Below are positions 43,273-51,085 of a DNA stretch of 64,000 nucleotides, in pieces. Origin of the DNA: Parafrankia discariae (lineage in GTDB: Bacteria > Actinomycetota > Actinomycetes > Frankiales > Frankiaceae); NCBI RefSeq assembly GCF_000373365.1, contig NZ_KB891230.1, positions 1 through 64,000 of the forward strand. Reading direction: 5' to 3'. Numbering within the stretch: the stretch's first letter is position 1; each line of letters starts with the position of its first letter. The notes under the pieces were generated by a model that was given only the letters and a program-made list of their open reading frames with translations, did not search any database and was not told where the DNA came from. A program made the position numbers and the translations under genes.

Positions 43273-44709
43273 GTGATCGTCGACCGCGCGCACATCGAGG
43301 CCGCGCTGCCCGGCTACGAGGTCGGCGACCTGATCGGGACGGGCGGGTTCGGCCTGGTGTTCGCCGCCCGGCACGTCCGGCTCGAACGGCCGGCCGCGAT
43401 CAAGATCCTGGTACCGGAGCTGGCCGACACCGCCTCCGGGCTCGGGGTGGGCCGGGAGGTCTTCGCGGCGGAGGCACGCCTGCTCGCCCGGCTCACCCAT
43501 CCGCACATCATCCGGGTCTTCGACTACGTCGAGCGGCGCGACCTCTGCATGATCGTCATGGAGCTCTGCGACGGTGGGATGCTGCGGGCTCGGGCCGCGC
43601 GCGGGCTGGCGATGGCGGAGGTGGTCGCGCTCGGCCTGGCGATGGCCACCGCGCTGGACGAGGCGCACCGCAGCCAGGTGATCCACCGTGACATCAAGCC
43701 CGACAACGTGCTCTTCACCGCCGACCACACCCTGAAGATCACCGACTTCGGCATCGCGAAGATCGTGGAGACGACGACCGGCCGCGGCAACACGATCGTC
43801 GGCACCCCCGTCTACATGGCGCCGGAGCAGTTCACCGGAGCCCCGCTGCGGCCGGCGACCGACCTCTACGCGCTCGGGACGGTGCTCTACGAGCTGCTGT
43901 CGGGGCGGACACCGTTCTCCCGCCGGCTCTCCCCCGTCGAGCTCGCCGAGCAGCACCTGCGTGGGTTCCGGCCGCCGCCGCCCGGGTCGACACCGCCGGC
44001 CGTCGGCGGGGTCGTGGTGCGGGCGCTCGACCCCGACCCTGCGCGGCGCCAGCAGAGCGCGCTCGACTTCGCGCTCGACCTCGCCGCCGCGGCCGCGCGG
44101 GATTTCGGCCCCGCCTGGCTGTCGGCCTGCCCCGTACCGGTCCATCTGCCGGACGTCGTCCGCGTCGCCGCGACCACGTCACCGCGGGCCGGACCCGACA
44201 CCGCCATCCCCACCAGCACCGCCACCGCCACACCCGCCGGCTCCGCCGTCCCCACCGGCGCTGCCGGCACCGTCGCGCCCACCGCCGCACTCGCCGACGA
44301 CGCCGCCTCCCCCACCGAGGGTCCGGCCATCCTGCCCAAGGGGCGGGGCGCCGCGGCGGATCGGCGAAGCGGCACCGCGGACTCGCCGGCCACCCGGCGC
44401 GAGGGCCTGCTGCGCCGGTGGGCGGGACGGCGCCCGCCCCGTGCCGACCGGCCCGCGCCGGGGCCGTCGGGGCGGAGCGCCCGGCCCGCCCCGACGGCCC
44501 GCGCTGTCGTGCACCTGCGGGTGGAGAGCCCGTTCGGCCTGGCGGTCGGCCCGGACGGCAGGGTCGCCGTCGCCGCGGCGCGGTCGGGCGAGGTGCCCGT
44601 CCTTGACCCGAAGCAGGTCGCCGTCGGCCCCGACGGGACGCTCTACATCGCGCAGCCAGGCCGGCATCGGATAACCGCCGTGCCCTCCGCGTATCTCCCG
44701 CGCTTCTGA
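43273..44709 (+). CDS. PknB-like Ser/Thr protein kinase with NHL-type tail
   Basis: About 478 residues from GTG 43273; the open frame starts directly after the nSTAND1 stop at 43159. The kinase domain is complete: LIGTGGFGLVFAARH, AAIKIL (Lys), VIHRDIKPDNVLFT (HRD), ITDFGIAK (DFG) and VYMAPEQF (APE). A ~130-residue Pro/Thr/Ala linker follows, then SPFGLAVGPDGRVAV and KQVAVGPDGTLYIAQPGRHR, two NHL/beta-propeller blades. No membrane helix is present and a full propeller needs more blades, so the sensor end looks shortened. Adjacency suggests that it works with the STAND protein. Confidence 0.88.
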   Translation: MIVDRAHIEAALPGYEVGDLIGTGGFGLVFAARHVRLERPAAIKILVPELADTASGLGVGREVFAAEARLLARLTHPHIIRVFDYVERRDLCMIVMELCDGGMLRARAARGLAMAEVVALGLAMATALDEAHRSQVIHRDIKPDNVLFTADHTLKITDFGIAKIVETTTGRGNTIVGTPVYMAPEQFTGAPLRPATDLYALGTVLYELLSGRTPFSRRLSPVELAEQHLRGFRPPPPGSTPPAVGGVVVRALDPDPARRQQSALDFALDLAAAAARDFGPAWLSACPVPVHLPDVVRVAATTSPRAGPDTAIPTSTATATPAGSAVPTGAAGTVAPTAALADDAASPTEGPAILPKGRGAAADRRSGTADSPATRREGLLRRWAGRRPPRADRPAPGPSGRSARPAPTARAVVHLRVESPFGLAVGPDGRVAVAAARSGEVPVLDPKQVAVGPDGTLYIAQPGRHRITAVPSAYLPRF

Positions 44710-44710
44710 C

Positions 44711-44771
44711 CGTCTCCCAGCTAAATCCGACTGTCTCCCAGGGAAATCCGGCTGTCCCCCAGGGAAAAAGG
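44711..44771. repeat. Three ~20-bp tandem repeats after the kinase gene
   Basis: Units start at 44711 (cgtctcccagctaaatccga), 44731 and 44752, differing at a few positions. They fill the gap just past the kinase stop. They might be relics of duplication; no hairpin is obvious. The remaining ~200 bp to the next gene hold no gene. Confidence 0.8.
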
Positions 44772-44974
44772 CACGACTCGGACCACGGTGGCTCTCCTTC
44801 AACCCTGCCCCGGAACAGAGCAGGATGAGGTGCCGTGGGGGAGTCCATCACCAGAAGTACCTATTCAAGTACTCAAACAGCATGCAATGCAACCCGATGT
44901 GACCTCATGTCAACGATTCACGTCCCGAGAGCCGCCGTCCGCGTACCCGAGAACCGGGAATCCGGCCCGGCCCG

Positions 44975-47374
44975 GTGGCCGACGTTCCAGGACCACAGTC
45001 CGTGAACGGCTCGGCGACGGCGACCCTGGCCAACGCCGCGACGACGGCCGCCTACCTCGCGATCTGCCTGTCGATCGCGCGCGGCCTGTGGCGGTCGGGC
45101 CAGTGGCGCAACAACCCGCTCGGCCTGGCCACCGCCGCCATCTTCTTCACCTGCGCGATCGGGCACGGCTCGCACATCTTCCAGCTCCCGCACGCCACCG
45201 GCCCGGCCACGCACGGCGGCGGCCACGGCGGCGGACCGGCCGGCGGGCTGGGCGGCGGTGGGTATGGCGAGGCCCCCGTTGGGCCGGCCGACCGCAGACT
45301 GATCGACGTCCAGTTCCTCACCACCGCCTGGGACGTCGTCACCGCGACCGTCGGTGTCTGGTACTGGACGCTGCGGAGCCGGTTTCCGGCGCTCGTCCGC
45401 GGTACCGCGCTCTTCGAGGATCTTCGCCTGCGGGAGGCCACCCAGCGGACCCTGCGGGAGAGCGAGGAGCGCTACCGCGGCATCGTCGAGACGACGGCCG
45501 ACGGCGTCGTCCTGCTCGGCCCGGACGGGCACATCACCTACCGCAACGCGCGGTTCGCCGCGATCGTCGGCGGTACACCGCTGGGCACCCGGTTCACGGA
45601 CCTGGTGTCCGACACCGACCGCGCCGAGATCACGGCCGCACTGGACGCGGTGCGCGCCGGCGCCGTCCGCCGCCTCGAGATCGCGCTGCGGCACTCCGAC
45701 TCCCGCAAGGTCTGCGCCCAGGTCGCGCTCACCGCCCGGCTCGGGCCGGCCGGCGCCGCCGACGGGACGCTCGCGATCGTCACCGACATCACCGAGCAGA
45801 AGAACATCGAGGCGCAGCTGCGCCAGGCCCAACGACTGGACGCCCTCGGCCAGCTCGCCGGCGGCATCGCGCACGACTTCAACAACCTGCTCACCGTCAT
45901 CGACGGCTACGCCACGCTCGTGCTGGCACGCGGCGACCTCGACGACGGTGTCCAGCGGGACCTGACCGCGGTGCGCGACGCGGCCGCGCGCGCCACCGGC
46001 CTGACGACCCAGCTCCTCGCCTTCTCCCGCACCGTCGACGTCTCCCCGGGGCCGGTCGACCTCAACGACCTGGTGCGCGGGCTGGAGGAGATGCTGCGCC
46101 GCCTCATCCGCGAGGACATCGAACTGGTCGTGATGCCCTCGGTACGGCCCGCGACCGTCCGCGTCGACCGCGGGAAGCTCGAACAGGTACTGGTCAACCT
46201 GGTCGTCAACAGCCGAGACGCGATGCCCGACGGCGGACGGCTGTTCATCCGGGTGGTCGTCGTCGACGACATCCCCGCCGCGGGCCGGCCCGACGCCGCG
46301 GCGCGGCGGCGCGTGCGGCTGACGGTCGCCGACACCGGGCAGGGCATGCCCGAGCACGTCCGGGCCCGCATCTTCGAGCCGTTCTTCACCACCAAGGACC
46401 CCGGCAAGGGAACCGGCCTCGGGCTCGCGACCGTGTACGGGATCGTGCGCCAGGCCGAGGGCACCGTCGAGGTCGACTCCGTCCCGGGGCTCGGCGCCAC
46501 GTTCCGGGTCGACCTCCCCGCGTTCGTCGAACCCGCACTCGTCGAACCCGCCCTGACCGAGCCGCCCGTCCTGACCGAGCCCGTCCGTGCTGAGCCGACC
46601 CGCGCCGCGCCGAGCCGCGCCGAGCCCGCGCTCATCGGAGCGGCACACACCGAAGCCACGCACATCGAGACCACGTTCACCGCGCCCGGCCCTGCGGTCA
46701 GGCCGGCCGGCGGCACGGTCGAGGACCACGCCCGAGGCGACACCGGCGCCGACCTGAGCGGCCGGCCACGCGACGCGGCGCGGACCAACCGCCCCGCCCC
46801 GGTGGCGCCGGCGAGCCTGGCGGGTCTGGCGGGGCGACCGGACGTCCCGGACGGCCGGCACCGGCCGGACACCGCCCGGCCGGCCTGGGGCTGCGCGACC
46901 ATCCTGCTCGCCGAGGACGACGACGCCGTCCGCCGCCTGGCCGAACGGGTCCTGCGCGGCGCCGGCTACCGGGTGATCTGCGCGGCCGACGGTCGGGCCG
47001 CGCGGACGCTCGCCCGCCGGCTGACCTCCATCGACCTGCTCGTCACCGACGTGATCCTCCCCGGCCGCAACGGCCGTCAGCTCGCCGAGGAACTGACCCG
47101 GATGTTCCCGGACCTGCCCGTCGTCTTCACCTCCGCCTACAGCCGCGGGATGCTCTCCGACGGCGGTGGTGACCTCGGCGTGGCCTACCTGCCCAAGCCG
47201 TTCACCCCCACGAGCCTGACCGAGACCGTCCGCGCCGCGCTCGCCACCCGCCGTCCCGCCATCCTCGCTCCCACCGGATCGGTACGGCTCCCCGCCGTCC
47301 CGCCCGCACCCCCACAGGTGACCGGGGCACCCGCGGGCCGGCACCGCGAACGCCGGCCGCGCCGAGGTTCCTGA
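44975..47374 (+). CDS. Hybrid histidine kinase with ethylene-receptor-like membrane domain, PAS and receiver
   Basis: 799 residues from GTG 44975. Residues ~10-140 hold three membrane helices: TAAYLAICLSIARGLW, then GLATAAIFFTCAIGHGSHIF, and FLTTAWDVVTATVGVWYWTL after a Gly/His-rich loop. Cys60 and His64 (CAIGH) have the spacing of the copper ligands in plant and cyanobacterial ethylene receptors. A PAS domain (ESEERYRGIVETTADGVVLL), an H-box LAGGIAHDFNNLLTVIDGYA with His at ~299, and the ATPase follow (VNLVVNSRDAMPDG, DTGQGMPE, GKGTGLGLATVYGI). A Glu/Pro-rich linker with repeated EPAL/AEP units leads to a receiver with Asp ~691 (LLVTDVILPGRNG) and Lys in YLPKPF. No separate regulator is adjacent. 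Confidence 0.85.
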   Translation: MADVPGPQSVNGSATATLANAATTAAYLAICLSIARGLWRSGQWRNNPLGLATAAIFFTCAIGHGSHIFQLPHATGPATHGGGHGGGPAGGLGGGGYGEAPVGPADRRLIDVQFLTTAWDVVTATVGVWYWTLRSRFPALVRGTALFEDLRLREATQRTLRESEERYRGIVETTADGVVLLGPDGHITYRNARFAAIVGGTPLGTRFTDLVSDTDRAEITAALDAVRAGAVRRLEIALRHSDSRKVCAQVALTARLGPAGAADGTLAIVTDITEQKNIEAQLRQAQRLDALGQLAGGIAHDFNNLLTVIDGYATLVLARGDLDDGVQRDLTAVRDAAARATGLTTQLLAFSRTVDVSPGPVDLNDLVRGLEEMLRRLIREDIELVVMPSVRPATVRVDRGKLEQVLVNLVVNSRDAMPDGGRLFIRVVVVDDIPAAGRPDAAARRRVRLTVADTGQGMPEHVRARIFEPFFTTKDPGKGTGLGLATVYGIVRQAEGTVEVDSVPGLGATFRVDLPAFVEPALVEPALTEPPVLTEPVRAEPTRAAPSRAEPALIGAAHTEATHIETTFTAPGPAVRPAGGTVEDHARGDTGADLSGRPRDAARTNRPAPVAPASLAGLAGRPDVPDGRHRPDTARPAWGCATILLAEDDDAVRRLAERVLRGAGYRVICAADGRAARTLARRLTSIDLLVTDVILPGRNGRQLAEELTRMFPDLPVVFTSAYSRGMLSDGGGDLGVAYLPKPFTPTSLTETVRAALATRRPAILAPTGSVRLPAVPPAPPQVTGAPAGRHRERRPRRGS

Positions 47375-47430
47375 CGACCTCCACCCCGGAGACCCCGCTG
47401 GAAGCGAACCCGGACGACGAAAATGGAACC

Positions 47431-48273
47431 GTGACCGACGGGAAGACAGGCGACGGCACCACCCGGGACGAGGCGGCGCGGGAGCGGTCCGGCGAGCGGG
47501 GCGCGGCCGTGCCGGGCTTCCTCCCGAGCACCCACGCCCTCGGCTTCACCAACTCCTTCCCCCGCCAGCCCGTCCTGCGGATCCCGGTCGCGGGCCTCGG
47601 CGCGGTGCCGATCGGGGACGCCAGCCGTGGTCTGTGCGGCGGGATGGTCTACGCCGTCCGCGACCTGTTCGAGTTCGGCGTCGAGCCCCCGGAGATCACC
47701 AGCCCACCGGCCGCCGGGACCCCCCTCTACCGCTACATCGTGCGCAGGCTCTTCGACAGCTTCGACATCCCGCGCGGGGTCTACCGCTACTACCGCCTGA
47801 CGAGCGCGGCCGACACCGATCTGACCCGCGGCCCACTGACCCGCCCCGGCGTCGGGCGGATCAGCGTCGAGCGGGAGTGGCCACGGATCCGCCTCGACCT
47901 GGAGCGCGGACTGCTCAGCCCGCTCGGCGTCATCACCACCCGCTCGGCGGACCCGCTGCGCCTCGGCCTGAACCACCAGGTCCTCGCCTACGCCTACGAG
48001 CAGCGCGGAAACCGGGTCAGGCTGCGGGTCTACGACCCGAACACATCCCGAGCGAGCTCCGACGACGTCACGCTGTCGTTCGACGTCACGCCGTCGCTGG
48101 AGGTCGCCTCCCGACGCCCGGCGGCCCCGGGGCCCATCGAACACACGATCTCGATCGGCGGACGTCCGGTGCGGGCCTTCTTCCGGTCGCGTTACCGCCG
48201 GGCCGACCCACGCCCCGCGCTCGGTCCGCCCCCGGGACGCGCGGTCGCCCCATCACAGTCTCCGCCCGCGTGA
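47431..48273 (+). CDS. Unknown protein with a possible papain-like Cys-His-Asp site
   Basis: 280 residues from GTG 47431. I do not recognise the family. The central 170 residues are well conserved in style: LRIPVAGLGAVPIGDASRGL then CGGMVYAVRDLFEFG (Cys69 at a helix start), DIPRGVYRYYRLTSAADTDL, RGLLSPLGVITTRSADPLRL, and GLNHQVLAYAYEQRGNRVRL (His182) followed by VYDPN (Asp202, Asn204). Cys at a helix start, then His after a turn, then a strand with Asp/Asn is the order of papain-like peptidases. The ends are disordered. There is no signal peptide. Confidence 0.55.
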   Translation: MTDGKTGDGTTRDEAARERSGERGAAVPGFLPSTHALGFTNSFPRQPVLRIPVAGLGAVPIGDASRGLCGGMVYAVRDLFEFGVEPPEITSPPAAGTPLYRYIVRRLFDSFDIPRGVYRYYRLTSAADTDLTRGPLTRPGVGRISVEREWPRIRLDLERGLLSPLGVITTRSADPLRLGLNHQVLAYAYEQRGNRVRLRVYDPNTSRASSDDVTLSFDVTPSLEVASRRPAAPGPIEHTISIGGRPVRAFFRSRYRRADPRPALGPPPGRAVAPSQSPPA

Positions 48274-48313
48274 CCGGCGGCGCGGCCTCCGGCCACCCAC
48301 CGGCGGCACGCGT

Positions 48314-48343
48314 TTGTCGGCGGAGCGGACGATCCCCTATGCT
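48314..48343 (+). promoter_or_regulatory. Probable promoter of tRNA-Glu
   Basis: TTGTCG at 48314-48319 and TATGCT at 48338-48343 with an 18-bp spacer, about 60 bp before the tRNA. Both boxes match sigma-70-like consensus moderately. Confidence 0.55.
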
Positions 48344-48403
48344 TGCCCTGTTCTGAAGCCCGGCGCTGTGGTGGATCATCCGCCGCCGCATCTCCGGTCC
48401 GCT

Positions 48404-48476
48404 GCCCCCATCGTCTAGCGGCCCAGGACGTCGCCCTTTCAAGGCGGTAGCACGGGTTCGAATCCCGTTGGGGGCA
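48404..48476 (+). tRNA. tRNA-Glu (TTC)
   Basis: A 73-nt cloverleaf. The acceptor pairs gccccca with tgggggc, discriminator A, anticodon loop ctttcaa with TTC, T arm cgggttcgaatcccg. CCA is not encoded. No mobile-element remnant with a matching duplicated 3' end was seen downstream. Confidence 0.96.
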
Positions 48477-48569
48477 CACAGAGTGATTAATCAACTACCT
48501 TACATGGTTGGTTGAACTACCTTTCTACCGGCGACGATGACGGTAGGTCAGCTAAGCATTCACCTCAAG

Positions 48570-49052
48570 TCATCGACTGCGCGCCTTTGAAATGCCCGGT
48601 ATGCGGCCTTCATCCGGCACGGGTTCGTCCCCAGGGGGCCAGCGGGTCGCGCGGCTGATCCGCACAACCACGATCCCCTGCCCGATGACGACGACCGGGA
48701 TCCCATGCGTGACGGTCCGCACCGCCGGCCAGCGCGCGTTCGCGGCGGAGAGAGCGATCGCGAGAACTGCGAAGACGCTGACCGCGAGCACTCCGGAGGT
48801 GACCGAATAGTCCTGCTGAGTGATGGCCTGCCGCACCAGGTCACCCATGGTCACATAGATCAGGAGCTGGAAGGTGCTGAGCTCGCCGAGGGTCGAACGC
48901 CCGACCACCCTGGTGATGAGCCGGACGACCGCGAGTTCACCGCCGCGGCCGAGCTGGCTGGACGGCTGGACGGCTGGACGGCTGGACGGCTGGACGTAGG
49001 CGTCATAATCAAGGACGGACTCCCGAACGTCGTGTCTCAGGAAGTCAGCCAC
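48570..49052 (-). pseudogene. DUF421-type membrane protein, degraded
   Basis: The core VVGRSTLGELSTFQLLIYVT then MGDLVRQAITQQDYSVTSGV and a membrane helix (LAVSVFAVLAIALSAANARW) match DUF421 (YetF-like) proteins. The usual first membrane helix is replaced by sequence derived from 8-bp repeats, and the DUF421 C-terminal domain breaks down after VIGQGIVVVR. A GTG at 49052 opens the frame. It is probably a decaying gene; slippage in the repeats would be needed to reach a different upstream frame. Confidence 0.6.
48953..48995. repeat. 8-bp short tandem repeat, about five units
   Basis: The unit acggctgg is repeated head to tail through 48961-48992, with partial units on both sides. Eight is not a multiple of three, so each gain or loss shifts the frame of the overlapping DUF421-like gene. 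Confidence 0.92.
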
Positions 49053-49083
49053 ACTTCGTGATCTCCTCCGTGACGCTGCCGGA

Positions 49084-50279
49084 TCACGGGCCCGTACCGC
49101 TCGTCGTACGAGGCCATGCGGCCTGCTCCAGGCTGGTGACCTCACGCAGGACCTGATCGACGGTGAGCGCGAGCAACCCCGGGGCGGGTGTCCCGCTCCG
49201 GGGATCACTGTGGTGCCCGGCCCACAGGGCGCGGTGCTCCTGCCGTTCGGGGGGCGGTCCCCACTCGGCTGGCGAGACGGGCCCGAACAGCACTACTGAA
49301 GGTTTCCGGTAGGCGGTAGCGAGGTGCGCGACTCCGGTGTCGGCACTCAGCACCAGGTGGGAACGCGCGACGAGGGCACAGAGCGCGACGAGGTCCAGCC
49401 TTCCGGCCAGCACCGTGGATGGGGAAGTCCGGCGGCCGTGGCCACCCGCAGGGCGAGGCCATGTTCCGCCGCGGAGCCCGTGAGAGCGATCTGGTGGCCG
49501 TCACGGGCGAGCTGCCGGGCCACGGCCGCCCATCGGCGCCCGGGCCACCGCCGGGCGGGAGCCGCACCGCCTGGATGGATGACAGTCGGACAAGGCGCGC
49601 TCCCTTCTCCGCGACCAGTGGTTTCTCTGCGTCGAGCGGCGCGGGTGGCGGTCGGGTCTCGCGCCCACCCGCCGCGAACCGGCGGCAGGCCAGGCGGCAC
49701 CTGTAGCCCGAGTTCCGTGGGATCACAACTCACCCCGTATGCCGCCAGCAGCCGGCACCATCGAGACACCTCATGCTCGTCCGCGCTGCCGGCCCGCGCG
49801 AGCGTCGGTGGCTCCCAGGGGCACCCGCCTGGCAGGTCGAAGGCCCACAAGGAGGATGGACCGGTCTGCCTCAACGTCTCCGTGGACTCAGGCCCTCGCC
49901 CGTGCAGGTTCACCGCCAGCGTGGGTGCCGTTACCGCCACCGGTCCGAGTGGGTCTGCCGGCACCAGGCCGTCGACAGCTTCGGAGAGCATGGCCACGGG
50001 TTCGAGCCAGGCCGGTCCGGCGAGCAGGAGCCGGTGCCCGGGCAGTTCGGAAACCAGGTGGCGGCGCAGGCCGCGGAGCGTGGGAAGGGCGGTGAGAAGG
50101 TCCCCCAGTCCCAGGGCGCGCAGGGCGACGACGGTGCCCGCGGCCGGTTCGCAGGCTGCCGGTTCGCAGGCTGCCGAGACCGAGGACAGCGCGCCGGGAG
50201 CCCGGGGCGGCCGGGCGCGGCGCTCGGCCAACCGCCGGCCGCGCCCCGCCGGCCGCGGTGCCTGACGCTTTCGGCTCAC
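49084..50279 (-). CDS. GT9 heptosyltransferase-like glycosyltransferase, frameshifted
   Basis: The protein starts at GTG 50279, overlapping the SDR stop (GTGA). It has TVVALRALGLGDLLTALPTL, the GT-B N-terminal domain of GT9, then PTVIHPGGAAPARRWPGRRW, the typical interdomain entry. Its frame ends at 49347 after ATAAGLPHPRC. The rest is in the next frame: VLAGRLDLVALCALVARSHL, VLSADTGVAHLATAYRKPSV and VLFGPVSPAEWGPP, the nucleotide-sugar pocket of GT9. Adding one C to the C4 run (plus-strand G4 at 49421-49424) restores a single chain of about 398 residues. It is either a recent mutation or a sequencing error. It is the last gene of the left heptose arm. Confidence 0.85.
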
Positions 50280-51085
50280 GGGTAGGACGTCTCCCACGAC
50301 GACGTGATCACGATCTCTCTGATCTCACATCCCGGTGGCTGCCCCAGCGCGAACACGACGGCGGCGGCCACGTCCTCGGGACGGTTCAGCTTCGCGTCGG
50401 GCCCGGGCTTGTACTGCTCGTCGCGGTCGTCGAAGAAGGCGGTCGACATGCCGCCCGGTACCAGGAGGGTGACCCCGACCTGGCCCTTGAGCTCCTCGGC
50501 GAGGGCCCGGGTGAGGCCGACCACGCCGAACTTCGAGGCGCAGTACGCGGAGGCGTCCCCCGCGACGCGGAGACCAAGGGTCGACGCGCAGGTCACGATC
50601 CGGCCGGTCGCGCCGTTGCCGCTCGTGCCGTCGCCGGCCCGTTGGTCGCGGCCGGGGCGCAGATAGGGGAGCGCCGCGCGTACCACGGCGGCGGTTCCCA
50701 GCAGGTTCACCGCCACGATGCGTTCCCAGGCGGCACCGTCCAGTTCATCCAGTGGTGCGGGCGTGTCAATTCCCGCGGCGGTGAAGACGCCGTCCAGCTG
50801 TCCGCCTGTGCGGTCGACGAGGGCGCGTACCGCCGCCTCGGCGTCACGGGTGGCGGCGAGGTCGACGACTTCGTGATCGGTTTCCGGCACGCCCGGTGTC
50901 GGGATCCGGTCCAGGACCAGGGGGCGCCCGCCGGCCGCGCGGACCGCGGCGACCGTCGCCGCGCCGAGCCCGGACGCCCCGCCGGTGATCAGGACTGTGC
51001 CCGGCCCAGCGGGGTCCGATCCCACCCGTGTTCCGGCTGCTCCCGGTGTCTCCGGGATCTGCTGGTCACCGTCAGCTGCTGCCAC
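50276..51085 (-). CDS. Short-chain dehydrogenase/reductase in the heptose locus
   Basis: About 269 residues from GTG 51085, overlapping the fusion gene's end. It is a classical SDR: TVLITGGASGLGAATVAAVR (NAD(P) site), VFTAAGIDTPAPLD, NLLGTAAVVRAALPYL, catalytic Ser in RIVTCASTLGLRV and Tyr-x3-Lys in DASAYCASKFGVVGLTRALA. The tail (CEIREIVITSSWETSYP) is typical. It may modify a sugar or an acceptor, or serve another pathway; the tight packing argues for a role in this locus. Confidence 0.88.
   Translation of the reverse strand: MAAADGDQQIPETPGAAGTRVGSDPAGPGTVLITGGASGLGAATVAAVRAAGGRPLVLDRIPTPGVPETDHEVVDLAATRDAEAAVRALVDRTGGQLDGVFTAAGIDTPAPLDELDGAAWERIVAVNLLGTAAVVRAALPYLRPGRDQRAGDGTSGNGATGRIVTCASTLGLRVAGDASAYCASKFGVVGLTRALAEELKGQVGVTLLVPGGMSTAFFDDRDEQYKPGPDAKLNRPEDVAAAVVFALGQPPGCEIREIVITSSWETSYP

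Noticed and set aside
44711-44771. Repeats considered as CRISPR or as a set of protein-binding sites
   Set aside because: Three contiguous diverged copies with no spacers and no symmetry; a binding role cannot be supported.
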